A DNA stretch of 64,000 bases. Origin: an uncultured bacterium. GTDB taxonomy: Bacteria > Bacillota > Clostridia > Oscillospirales > Ruminococcaceae. Location: NCBI GenBank assembly GCA_934875375.1, contig CAKXHL010000009.1:20509-84508 (forward strand), read 5' to 3'. Position 1 is the first letter of the stretch. Every line of letters starts with the position of its first letter. A model generated the notes under the pieces. It had not been told where the DNA came from. It ran no database searches and saw nothing but the letters and a program-made list of their open reading frames with translations. The position numbers and the translations under genes were made by a program. Of this stretch, positions 35,302-43,240 are shown piece after piece.

Positions 35302-35829
35302 TTAAAGAATATCAATTTGGCATCCGGCCATTGCATCAAGTGCGGTTTGGTGGCTCTGAGGTGTAACGCCAGCACAGCAGGAAGCAACTACGCATATAGG
35401 AGTTTCCGGCAGAAAAGAGCGCAGAGTGAAAGCATTGGATATAACACAGATATCCGTACAAACACCGATCAACTGAATTTCGTCAATTATTTCTTTTTCG
35501 TTTTCGGTTAATAGATATTGGGCAAGCTGTATGCTGCCGAATGTTTCTTTGCAAAAGACAGGGCATTGCTGACTCTTACAAAATTCTTCCAAAGGCGCGG
35601 CCAACTCCCATCCAAGAGTTTTTTCTACACAATGAACAATAGGAAGTTTTTTCCCTTCCCGGCTTTCTAAATAGTTTGGCTGATGCGTATCTTTGGTAAA
35701 AAGAATTTCACCCGAAAAATTTTGAGCATACTGTAACACAGAAGGTAAAATTTTTTGCGCTTCTTCAGAACCAAGAGCACCGGTAATAAAATCATTTTGC
35801 ATATCAATTATAACGAGGATTTTTCTCAT
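35302..35829 (-). CDS. Isochorismatase-family cysteine hydrolase (nicotinamidase-like)
   Basis: A 175-residue alpha/beta hydrolase with the family triad: Asp10 in VIIDMQNDF, Lys in LFTKDTH and Cys in IGVCTDICVISNA. Metal-binding-like residues (Asp/His after FTKDTH) and a VASCCAGVTPQSHQTAL tail are present. Related proteins hydrolyse nicotinamide, isochorismate or N-carbamoyl compounds; the compact size and the FTKDTH motif favour a nicotinamidase-like activity in NAD salvage. No neighbour supports a pathway. Confidence 0.8.
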   Translation of the reverse strand: MRKILVIIDMQNDFITGALGSEEAQKILPSVLQYAQNFSGEILFTKDTHQPNYLESREGKKLPIVHCVEKTLGWELAAPLEEFCKSQQCPVFCKETFGSIQLAQYLLTENEKEIIDEIQLIGVCTDICVISNAFTLRSFLPETPICVVASCCAGVTPQSHQTALDAMAGCQIDIL

Positions 35830-35986
35830 AGCCTACCACATCCTTTTCTTTTTATCCTATCATGCAGGTAGAAAAAACACAAGTATCATCATGCGACGCA
35901 CTTTCTCATAAAATAAAAAGATGATTTTCAATGGTTTTTAGGCGGAAATTTTGGTGCTGCCTATTTTTAAAACATAAGGAAGTCAG

Positions 35987-36017
35987 AAAAGCCGGTGACG
36001 TTTTATCACCGGCTTTC
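35987..36017. terminator. Terminator of the PG-binding protein gene
   Basis: AAAGCCGGTGACG...CACCGGCTTT stem with A/T flanks, five bases after the minus-strand stop at 36022. Confidence 0.8.
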
Positions 36018-36021
36018 TTTA

Positions 36022-36825
36022 TTATTCTTGGCGCATCAAATAGCTTTTTACCTGCAGTAAGCGATTCCAGGTTTTTTCTCCCACAATCCCGTCTACTTTT
36101 AAGTCAAACAGGTGCTGGAACATCATAACAGCATTTTGAGTTTGCACGCCAAACTTTCCGTCCACCGCCAGCAGCGGAATTGCAGGATAAGCGTCTCCAA
36201 CATCATTCAGATACTCCTGCAAAATACCCACTCGTTCCCCCATGGAACCGTAAGACAGAATGTTGCCATCCCAGGGGACCAGTGGATTGCTGGGAAGATT
36301 TTTAGCGGCATTTTCAATCGCGTTCCAAGTGCTTTCTTCCACTGCGCCGTGGGCGGGAAGCAAAAATAACCGCTGAAATTCTATGACAGCATCGCGGGTT
36401 GCGTTTCCGAAATATCCATCTTCCTGCAACTGAGGAATAGAAGGATAGCTCTGCCGGATCCGATTGAGCTGTTGCTGGATATGAAGAACAGGCTCTCCGC
36501 TGGAACCTACAATTAATGGCGTTCCCGGATAGGGCATTGTTCCGTTAGGAGTATCGGGGAGGCCATTATAGACTTCTACAATTTTATTCCAGGTTGCAGG
36601 ACCAATAATGCCATCGTCCGTCAGAGAGAAAAGCCGCTGGAATGCTCGAACAGCTTGATCGGTCTTATACCCGAAAAGTCCATCTTCATTGATTTGTGGA
36701 ATAGATCGGTAATGCCGGCCGATAGCATTTAAGTAACGCTGTATTTTTAGAACGTCGCTGCCGCGGGAACCGATCTGTAGATTGGTTCCCGGAAAGGCGT
36801 CCGATGTGTACGGAGTATTCATCAT
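36022..36825 (-). CDS. Protein with three tandem peptidoglycan-binding domains
   Basis: A 267-residue protein built from three repeats of about 85 residues, each a PG_binding_1 module: (I/V)GS.G..V..IQ.YLN.IG..Y..IP....DG.FG..T..AV..FQ.LF.L..DG..G..TW..I. The repeats start at about 18, 107 and 192. No signal peptide, membrane helix or catalytic domain is present, which is unusual for a wall-binding protein and suggests a spore-cortex or mother-cell role, or secretion by another route. Start at ATG 36825 because GAGGTGGG precedes it; the GTG at 36834 overlaps that site. Confidence 0.85.
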   Translation of the reverse strand: MMNTPYTSDAFPGTNLQIGSRGSDVLKIQRYLNAIGRHYRSIPQINEDGLFGYKTDQAVRAFQRLFSLTDDGIIGPATWNKIVEVYNGLPDTPNGTMPYPGTPLIVGSSGEPVLHIQQQLNRIRQSYPSIPQLQEDGYFGNATRDAVIEFQRLFLLPAHGAVEESTWNAIENAAKNLPSNPLVPWDGNILSYGSMGERVGILQEYLNDVGDAYPAIPLLAVDGKFGVQTQNAVMMFQHLFDLKVDGIVGEKTWNRLLQVKSYLMRQE

Positions 36826-36977
36826 AGGACCCACCTCGCAAAATGTATTTGCTTTATCTTATGCTTTGTTGCGGGATTCGTGCGGGAATATTGACACTTT
36901 TTTCTGATGTTGCTATATTTAAAAGAACGTAGAGAACGCAAATAAATGATATATGACCGGAAGGGGACAAGAAAGGA

Positions 36978-37535
36978 ATGAACTATGAAGAAGCTTGGGC
37001 TTTGCTGTGCGAATACAATCAAGAACCGTTTCATTTGCAGCATGCCAAAACAGTAGCTTATGTGATGGAGTGGTTTGCAAAAAAATTAGGGTATGAGCAG
37101 GAGGCGGATTTTTGGAAAATTGTAGGTCTTTTGCACGATTTGGATTTTGAACAATTCCCGGAGGAGCACTGTATCAAATCACAGCAGATTATGGAGGAAA
37201 AGGGCATTGATCCAGCTATTATCCATGCAACAGCCAGCCATGGATATGGTTTGACGGTAGATGTCAAGCCGCAGCATGAAATGGAAAAGATTCTATATGC
37301 AATTGATGAACTCACAGGGCTCATCGGCGCGGCAGCGTTGATGCGGCCGTCAAAAAGCTGTAAGGATATGGAATTAAAATCGTTGAAGAAAAAATATAAA
37401 TCCAGTGGTTTTGCCGCCGGATGTTCCAGAGAGGTCATCGCAAATGGTGCGGATATGCTGGGATGGGAATTGGATCGTTTGTTGGCAGATACATTGGAAG
37501 CCATGAAAGAGGCCGAAGAAAAGATAGAGCAGTAA
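36978..37535 (+). CDS. HD-domain hydrolase
   Basis: A 185-residue HD-superfamily protein. The metal ligands are His in FHLQHAKTVAYVMEW, the HD pair in VGLLHDLDFE and a later H in HATASHGYG plus Asp in AIDELTGLI. It resembles the small HDIG-type hydrolases of Clostridia that act on nucleotides or phosphate esters, but no substrate is certain. ATG 36978 with GAAAGGA upstream. An imperfect GGGGAGCGAA / TTCGTTCCCTC terminator follows at about 37551-37580. Confidence 0.8.
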   Translation: MNYEEAWALLCEYNQEPFHLQHAKTVAYVMEWFAKKLGYEQEADFWKIVGLLHDLDFEQFPEEHCIKSQQIMEEKGIDPAIIHATASHGYGLTVDVKPQHEMEKILYAIDELTGLIGAAALMRPSKSCKDMELKSLKKKYKSSGFAAGCSREVIANGADMLGWELDRLLADTLEAMKEAEEKIEQ

Positions 37536-37658
37536 TGTTTGGATTGGCAGCGGGGGAGCGAAAGATTCGTTCCCTCGTTTTATATTGATCCATCTATGAA
37601 AATAGGTGAATATTGCGGCACAAAAGGAAAAATGATATACTAAAAAAGGGGGATGTTA

Positions 37659-38318
37659 GTGAATCGGCAAGAAATTTTATCAGCGGTTGACCATACGAAT
37701 TTGGATGTATGCGCTGGATGGGATCAGATACGAAAGCTGTGTGACGAGGCAATCCGTTATCATACTGCTTCCGTTTGTATCGCACCTTCCTTTGTCAAAC
37801 AGGCAGCAGATTATGTTGATGGTAATATTAAAATTTGCACAGTGGTGGGATTTCCCAATGGATATGCTTCTACATCGGTTAAATGCTTCGAAGCGGCGCA
37901 AGCAGTTGCAGACGGTGCAGATGAAATTGATATGGTTGTTCACTTAGGTTGGGTAAAAGAAAAGCAATATGATCTGGTGACGGAAGAAATCAAGCAGGTG
38001 AAAAGAATGTGTTCCGGCCGGGTATTAAAGGTAATTATTGAAACCTGCCTTTTAACTGTAGAAGAGAAAATACGTATGTGTGAGGTTGTTTGCAAGGCTG
38101 GTGCAGATTATATCAAAACATCCACTGGCTTTTCCAAAACTGGCGCTACTTTTGAAGATGTAGTGTTACTCAAGCAAAATGTTTTGCCTTCGGTAAAGGT
38201 AAAAGCAGCAGGAGGAATCCGTACTTTTGCGGATGCACAAAAATTTTTGGAGTTGGGGGCCAGTCGGCTGGGAACCAGCACTCTGATAAAACAGATAGAG
38301 CGGGAAAGGGAAAAATAA
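37659..38318 (+). CDS. deoC: Deoxyribose-phosphate aldolase
   Basis: An approximately 219-residue class I aldolase splitting 2-deoxyribose-5-phosphate to glyceraldehyde-3-phosphate and acetaldehyde. Motifs are VDHTNLD at the N-terminus, VCIAPSFV, TVVGFPNG, DEIDMVVHLGW, VKVIIETCLLT-type strand, the Schiff-base lysine in DYIKTSTGF and VKAAGGIRT. GTG 37659 is chosen because the AAAGGGGG site is eight bases away; ATG 37653 is almost inside the ribosome site. With deoD downstream it forms a deoxynucleoside catabolic unit, interrupted by a decayed GNAT. Confidence 0.95.
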   Translation: MNRQEILSAVDHTNLDVCAGWDQIRKLCDEAIRYHTASVCIAPSFVKQAADYVDGNIKICTVVGFPNGYASTSVKCFEAAQAVADGADEIDMVVHLGWVKEKQYDLVTEEIKQVKRMCSGRVLKVIIETCLLTVEEKIRMCEVVCKAGADYIKTSTGFSKTGATFEDVVLLKQNVLPSVKVKAAGGIRTFADAQKFLELGASRLGTSTLIKQIEREREK

Positions 38319-38348
38319 GGCTTTCTTTTTTAAGAAAGGGGTTGGGGA

Positions 38349-38878
38349 ATGGATATCGCCGTTAGAGTTGCACAGCAGGCTGATTTGGATGAAGTGGAAC
38401 GGCTGTACGATGAATGAAATGATTATTTGGCAGTTCATGAGAATTATCCCCGTTGGAAAAAGGGGTGTACCCGTTACGAGAGCATGCACAGGAAGGGATT
38501 TGTACCAAAAGCCTGTATGTAGCCACGTATGAAGGGAAAATCGTAGGTTCAGTAATTTATTTGTTGGAGCAAGGGCAGGTCTATCAAAGTGTGAATTGGC
38601 AGCTCGATTTCGATGTACCGGTAATTGTGATTCACATATTGGCCGTCCATCCGGATTATCTTGGCTGTGGTGTCGGAAAAGCAGTGCTGGAGTATGCAGA
38701 AAATTTTGGAAGAAGACAAGGGGCACGAGCGATTCGATTGGATACTTATGAAAAGAATGCTCCGGCTGTTCGGCTTTATGAGAAATGCAATTTTTAGGAA
38801 TGTGGAAGAGTCGATCTGGGCTTGGAACCCATTTATGGACTGAAATGGTATCGAGTGTTTGAAAAAATCATAAATTAA
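38349..38878 (+). pseudogene. GNAT acetyltransferase with several lesions
   Basis: From ATG 38349 the frame reads MDIAVRVAQQADLDEVERLY and meets TGA at 38415. Past the stop it continues as NDYLAVHENYPRWKKG, then must change frame at about 38460 to REHAQEGICTKSLYVATYEGKIVGSVIY, the acetyl-CoA site AVHPDYLGCGVGKAVLEYA and LYEKCNF, where a TAG occurs (38795). Family-like sequence resumes after it (VDLGLEPIYGLKWYRVFEKI) to a TAA at 38878. Two nonsense codons and a frameshift show long-standing decay, not a single sequencing slip. Confidence 0.9.
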
Positions 38879-38900
38879 TCTGCGAAAGGGAGGAATCAGG

Positions 38901-39617
38901 ATGTCAGTGCCAACACCGCATATCAGCGCTCAAAAAGGGGAGTTTGCGAAAACTGTTTTGATGCCGGGAGATCCACTGCGGGCGAAATTTATTGCAGAAA
39001 CTTTTTTGGAAAAGGCCAGGCTGGTCAATAATGTCCGGGGAATTGGGGGTTATACCGGTTTTTATCAGGGGAAAGAGGTCTCGGTTATGGCAAGCGGTAT
39101 GGGCATGCCATCTATGGGCATTTATAGCTATGAGCTGTTTCATTTTTATGAAGTGGATCACATTATTAGGATTGGAACGGCAGGAGCGATTCGCGCAGAT
39201 TTAAAACTGCGCGATGTGGTGGCTGGAATGGGAGCCTGTACCAATTCCTCTTTTGCAAAACAATATCAGTTGCCAGGAGATTATGCGCCTATTGCCAGTT
39301 ATCGCATGCTGCAAACCGCCGTAGATACGGCAAAACAGCAAGGAATCGATCTGATCGTCGGGAATTTATATTCCTCCGATACTTTTTATGATGAGCGGGA
39401 AGACAGTCTTCTTCGTTGGCAGAAGATGGGAGTTTTGGCCGTGGAGATGGAAGCCGCTGCGCTGTATATGAATGCTGCTTTATCAGGAAAAGAGGCACTG
39501 GCGATTTGTACGATTTCCGACTGTCCGTTGACTGGGGAGAGCAGTACCTCGGAAGAACGACAGAGCTCTTTTACACAGATGATGGAAATTGCGTTGCAGA
39601 CGGCAGTTCGCCTGTAA
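38901..39617 (+). CDS. deoD: Purine-nucleoside phosphorylase, DeoD type
   Basis: A 238-residue hexameric-type PNP that cleaves purine (deoxy)nucleosides with phosphate. Motifs: VLMPGDPLRAKFIAE, GYTGFYQGKEVSVMASGMGMPSMGIYSYEL, IRIGTAGAI, GVLAVEMEAAALY and the active-site Asp in CTISDCPLTGE. GGGAGGAATC precedes ATG 38901. With deoC it feeds deoxyribose-1-phosphate into central metabolism (a phosphopentomutase is not in the window). A strong terminator follows. Confidence 0.96.
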   Translation: MSVPTPHISAQKGEFAKTVLMPGDPLRAKFIAETFLEKARLVNNVRGIGGYTGFYQGKEVSVMASGMGMPSMGIYSYELFHFYEVDHIIRIGTAGAIRADLKLRDVVAGMGACTNSSFAKQYQLPGDYAPIASYRMLQTAVDTAKQQGIDLIVGNLYSSDTFYDEREDSLLRWQKMGVLAVEMEAAALYMNAALSGKEALAICTISDCPLTGESSTSEERQSSFTQMMEIALQTAVRL

Positions 39618-39630
39618 TTAACACACAATA

Positions 39631-39669
39631 AAAAAAGCCGCTGAGTTTGTATGCCTCAGCGGCTTTTTT
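39631..39669 (+). terminator. Terminator of deoD
   Basis: AAAAAAGCCGCTGAG / CTCAGCGGCTTTTTT with a 9-base loop. Confidence 0.9.
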
Positions 39670-39833
39670 ATTGCTTTTTTAAAATCTTTAGGTGAAAATA
39701 CGAGATAGATTTAATTGGCAAATATACAAAAATTTACTGATACAGGGTTTTCAGAAAATAGGTGAAATCTTGTATTGAATGATAATGCATAAATTTGAAA
39801 ATAATTTAAAATAGAATAAATATACATTAATAA

Positions 39834-39862
39834 TTGACAAACGAAGAGAAATAACTTATCAT
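39834..39862 (+). promoter_or_regulatory. Promoter of the MFS transporter gene
   Basis: TTGACA (39834-39839), 17-base spacer, TATCAT (39857-39862), 80 bases before the gene. The leader in between has a CCTGTCCTGGGAACCTGGG stretch but no riboswitch that I recognise. The rest of the 39670-39833 gap is AT-rich and empty. Confidence 0.75.
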
Positions 39863-39941
39863 AATATATTATAAGTCAATAGGTCCTTGATGCTGTTCCT
39901 GTCCTGGGAACCTGGGAAATAAAAATGGAAAGAGGAGAAAG

Positions 39942-41243
39942 ATGGAAACTGATACGACACAAAATCAAACAACGACTGCGCTTAATATTCCTGCATTTTG
40001 GAAAGCACAGCGGAAAGACTGGAGAATTACCGTTATTCGAACATCGTTGGAGCGACTGGGCTACAAAATTATATTGCCTTACTTAACGATTTATATCATT
40101 CTTCTGGGTGCGACTAAGACGCAGCTGGGTTTTGTAACAAGCTTGGGGCTGATTGCCAGCGGATTGATCGGACCTTATATTGGACAGGTTATTGACCGTC
40201 ATGGTCCGAAAAAGGTTTATATTGTCGGTATTCTGATCCTCGCTGGAGGATATTTGGCTTTCGCTTCTGCCCCAGTTTGGCAGGTTGCGGCACTGGGCAT
40301 GTTTTTACACCAGTTGGGCGGAGGTGTCGGCGGACAGAGCTGTGCTACTATCTGCGGTAACTGCCTTGCCAATTGTGACAGAGCGAAAGGCATGCTTGTC
40401 TGTGAGTCATTGGCCGCCGGTGTTTTAGGAATGGTTGGCCCGATGATTTCGGGTTGGTTTTTGGTGAGTATTATGGGTGTGGAAGATACTCCTACGGATC
40501 CCAACAGTATTCGCCCACTATTTTTCATTACGCTGACGATTACAATCATTTCTCTGCTCGTTGTAGTATTTAAACTGTCTTTTTCCCGTTGGACCACTAG
40601 CAATTCTAATGTAAAACGTAACGTTTTGAAAGATGCGGTTGCTATTTTAAAGGCAGATAAAAACTGTGTGAAGTGGATTTTCATGGCAATTGTGGGCAAT
40701 ATGCCAGTAGCCATGGTCATTCCTTATGTACAGCTTTTTGCTGCTGAAACTAAAAATGCCAGTGTAGCTACGTTGTCGGGTATGGTCACAGCAACAGCAT
40801 TGACCTCAGTTGTATGCGGCTATTTCTTTGGCGTTTTAGGTGACCGTTTTGGCCGGAAGAAGATATTAACGTTAACCATTGTCTTGTACTTGATTGGGCT
40901 AGTTTTGCTTGTGACAACTAAAAATCCTGTTATGTTATTGATAGTCGGTATTTTACAGGGATTCCAGGAAATCGGAGGGCCTTTGGCTGCGTCTATCCAA
41001 AATGAGCTAGTACCGCATAAGGTAATGGGACGCTGGGTTGGTGTTGTGCGTTTTTTCAGTTCCATGTTCAGCGCTTTAATGGCTGCTTTAGGCGGTATTA
41101 TCTACGATCAGCTAGGAGGGCAGTGGATTTTCATCATTTATATTGCCTGCGAGATCTGCATTCGTTTGCCTTTGCTTTTCAGTCTTCCGGAAACACTCCA
41201 TCATAAAGTGGATGAAGAAGCTTTTGCCAGTTTAGACGATTGA
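39942..41243 (+). CDS. Major facilitator superfamily transporter
   Basis: A 433-residue MFS permease with about twelve hydrophobic helices. The signature between helices 2 and 3 is GQVIDRHGPKKVYI and its repeat in the second half is GVLGDRFGRKKILT. It converges on the glutamate mutase cluster and is separated from it only by a bidirectional terminator, so it may move a substrate or product of that pathway (a dicarboxylate such as mesaconate or glutamate), but this is inference from position. GAAAGAGGAG precedes ATG 39942. Confidence 0.85.
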   Translation: METDTTQNQTTTALNIPAFWKAQRKDWRITVIRTSLERLGYKIILPYLTIYIILLGATKTQLGFVTSLGLIASGLIGPYIGQVIDRHGPKKVYIVGILILAGGYLAFASAPVWQVAALGMFLHQLGGGVGGQSCATICGNCLANCDRAKGMLVCESLAAGVLGMVGPMISGWFLVSIMGVEDTPTDPNSIRPLFFITLTITIISLLVVVFKLSFSRWTTSNSNVKRNVLKDAVAILKADKNCVKWIFMAIVGNMPVAMVIPYVQLFAAETKNASVATLSGMVTATALTSVVCGYFFGVLGDRFGRKKILTLTIVLYLIGLVLLVTTKNPVMLLIVGILQGFQEIGGPLAASIQNELVPHKVMGRWVGVVRFFSSMFSALMAALGGIIYDQLGGQWIFIIYIACEICIRLPLLFSLPETLHHKVDEEAFASLDD

Positions 41244-41263
41244 TTCCTTTTAAAAGGCATATC

Positions 41264-41302
41264 AAAAAATGGTCTTCACTCTTAGAGTGAAGACCATTTT
41301 TT
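41264..41302. terminator. Bidirectional terminator
   Basis: AAAAAATGGTCTTCACTCT / AGAGTGAAGACCATTTTTT perfect repeat between the convergent MFS and glutamate-mutase transcripts. Confidence 0.9.
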
Positions 41303-41321
41303 ATACTGAAATTTTTGATTT

Positions 41322-41855
41322 TTAATTTTCAATCCCCTCGCGGCTGGGAATACCGCTGTCATAAGGATGCTTGATAGGACGAATTTCGCTGACATAATGT
41401 GCAAGCTCTATCAGCTCCGGTTTGGGGTCGCGGCCGGTTAGAATGACCTCTAGATGAGAAGGTTTCTTTTGAAGAAGCCGCACCAGAAGGTCCGTCGGAA
41501 TTAGATTTAAATTGCAAGAAGCGATAGATTCGTCCAACACCAACAGATCAAAATTTTCTTGCTCTGCTTTGGAAAATACGGCCTTGAGTCTTTGGGTATG
41601 CTCGTTAGCAGTAGCTTGTTTCTGCTCTTCGGTCATAGTAAAAACAAATTGCCGCACAGGTTCGCCCGGATAAATGGTGAATGGGGTTGTTCCCATGAAC
41701 TCACCTGAGTCGTAATCTTTTAAAAAAGAAGTCCAAAGACATTTGCGGCCACGCCCACAAGCTCGCACACAAAGGCCGACAGCCGCTGTTGTTTTTCCTT
41801 TGCCGTCGCCACAATAAATATGAATTAAACCGAATTTATTTTTTTTGGGTTCCAT
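41322..41855 (-). CDS. cobO: Corrinoid adenosyltransferase (CobA/CobO type)
   Basis: A 177-residue ATP:cob(I)alamin adenosyltransferase that produces adenosylcobalamin. Walker-type loop IYCGDGKGKTTAAVGL (16-22 GDGKGKT), LVLDESIAS (Walker B-like), EVILTGRDPKPELIELAHYVSEI and the closing IKHPYDSGIPSREGIE are family-standard (CobA/CobO/BtuR). It is the last gene of the glutamate mutase region, 2 bases after the P-loop gene, and supplies exactly the cofactor that GlmES requires. Confidence 0.95.
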   Translation of the reverse strand: MEPKKNKFGLIHIYCGDGKGKTTAAVGLCVRACGRGRKCLWTSFLKDYDSGEFMGTTPFTIYPGEPVRQFVFTMTEEQKQATANEHTQRLKAVFSKAEQENFDLLVLDESIASCNLNLIPTDLLVRLLQKKPSHLEVILTGRDPKPELIELAHYVSEIRPIKHPYDSGIPSREGIEN

Positions 41856-41857
41856 TT

Positions 41858-42787
41858 TTAGTCCTCCACGTGAATTCGGTTCAGATCGTTAGCGCGCAGT
41901 TCACCTTTGGAGCTAACAACCCCAACCAGGTAATGTTCTTTGGTAATAGGATCTTCCATAAATTCATGCAGCAAAGCAAAATTTTTAATGTCACCAGTAG
42001 AGCCGATATGCATACGCGGCCCGGTGCAATGATAAATATCGTCGCCGATGGAAATATGCTTGTCATCTACGTATGAAATTGGCAAATCCATTTGAATCGC
42101 CGCTTTCGCATCCATTTCCAGTGCCATCAGGTCGATGTTAGGCTTTTCGTCGAATACCAGAATAAAACCATGCTTGACATCCCGGTGGGTAAACCGGTTG
42201 ATACCATGGGATTCTAAGATATGACCGCACAAGTCCTCTGCGGAATGGGCCATCTTTCGATCGTGGATGGTGTGGAATACACTATCAGCAATGTCTTGAG
42301 GTTCAGGGCCGAACATATTAGGTCTGGTGACGATAATTTCGCTCCCCACTCCAATCAGCAGATGGGCATTGACACCAAGAATAGGGTAGATCAAATCAAA
42401 ATGCTCCACTACAACTCTTTTCCCGGCATCGATTGCTTCCAGAATCGCATCTTTTAGCTGCCACATTTGGGTAAAAGCAGATTCAAAACGAATATCCAAA
42501 TGATAAGTATGAGGACTATAAAATGCGCCGGTATCCAGATGCAAAATAGGAAGAGGGCGAACATTTACGCCTTCATCGTCATTGGTCAGTTCTAGGCCGG
42601 GAAACATACCTTTGACCAGCATGCTCTTACCGGAACCGGCTTCTCCGATGATGCCGATAAGCTTATCGAACGGACTGAGGTACTGCTGTGCAATTTGCAT
42701 CCCCAGATCAGCCATTCTAGTTAGTCCACGGGGCGCAAAATAAACGCTGTATAAGTGACTTTGCTGCATACGTGCAGAATAAGGCAT
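41858..42787 (-). CDS. P-loop NTPase with tRNA-synthetase second-additional-domain-like C-terminus
   Basis: A 309-residue cytosolic protein. The Walker A motif GEAGSGKS lies at 48-55, followed by a Walker B-like VVVEHFDLIYP at about 125-135, so the first half is a nucleotide-binding domain. The second half (from about 175) has HDRKMAHSAEDLCGHIL, DVKHGFILVFDE and YHCTGPRMHIGSTGDI, resembling the second additional domain (SAD) of Ala/Thr-tRNA synthetases; I recall NCBI using such a family name. Function is unknown. Placement between DUF4387 and the corrinoid adenosyltransferase suggests a chaperone, cofactor-loading or regulatory role for glutamate mutase or the AtuA-type protein. A hairpin separates it from DUF4387. 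Confidence 0.6.
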   Translation of the reverse strand: MPYSARMQQSHLYSVYFAPRGLTRMADLGMQIAQQYLSPFDKLIGIIGEAGSGKSMLVKGMFPGLELTNDDEGVNVRPLPILHLDTGAFYSPHTYHLDIRFESAFTQMWQLKDAILEAIDAGKRVVVEHFDLIYPILGVNAHLLIGVGSEIIVTRPNMFGPEPQDIADSVFHTIHDRKMAHSAEDLCGHILESHGINRFTHRDVKHGFILVFDEKPNIDLMALEMDAKAAIQMDLPISYVDDKHISIGDDIYHCTGPRMHIGSTGDIKNFALLHEFMEDPITKEHYLVGVVSSKGELRANDLNRIHVED

Positions 42788-42843
42788 AAAAACCTCCTTT
42801 TTTCAGTTGATGATTCAGAAATGCCAAAATTTAAATTGTAACG

Positions 42844-42872
42844 AAAAAGGTGGGCAAACTGCCCACCTTTAT
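42844..42872 (-). terminator. Intra-cluster hairpin terminator/attenuator
   Basis: AAAGGTGGGCA / TGCCCACCTTT with TTTTT following on the minus strand, between the DUF4387 and P-loop genes. It may reduce or end transcription before the last two genes, or it may mark a separate unit. Confidence 0.8.
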
Positions 42873-42907
42873 TTTAGAGGCAAAAACAGATAATGTCCAG
42901 CAATCTT

Positions 42908-43225
42908 TTAAATATCCAGCACAATGTCTAACAGCGGCGCATGTTGCTGTGCTCCGTATACATCGGTTTCGCCCAGGTTTCCAGAACAAATGGGGCGTTT
43001 GATGGTAACCTTGATAGATTTTGCAGGTTTGAATTCAATGATATTGATGATTTTATCCGGCGTAATTTTGTAAAGATCACAAATCAAATTTTCATTGATC
43101 GCTTTGGCGGCACAAACTTTTTCAAAATCTTCGAAGGTTTTGAACATAATGTCCAGCGTCAACTCATAAGGGCCGGAGTTTTTGCTGCGGACAACATCAG
43201 TGATATCAGTCAGTTTGGTTTTCAT
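42908..43225 (-). CDS. DUF4387 domain protein
   Basis: A 105-residue protein with the DUF4387 pattern: LTDITDVVRSKNSGPYELTLDIMF, then VCAAKAINENLICDLYKI, IIEFKPAKSIKVTIKRP and a C-terminal GETDVYGAQQHAPLLDI. DUF4387 proteins almost always lie next to, or fused to, AtuA-family (DUF1446) proteins, as here (15-base gap), and probably form a small subunit. No biochemical role is established as far as I know. Confidence 0.88.
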   Translation of the reverse strand: MKTKLTDITDVVRSKNSGPYELTLDIMFKTFEDFEKVCAAKAINENLICDLYKITPDKIINIIEFKPAKSIKVTIKRPICSGNLGETDVYGAQQHAPLLDIVLDI

Positions 43226-43240
43226 AGCAATCGCTCCTCC

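Noticed and set aside
19971..38878. Stop-codon recoding or readthrough to explain in-frame stops
   Set aside because: TAG (20010), TGA (38415) and TAA (31735) are all involved, and all three serve as normal stops in intact genes of the window.
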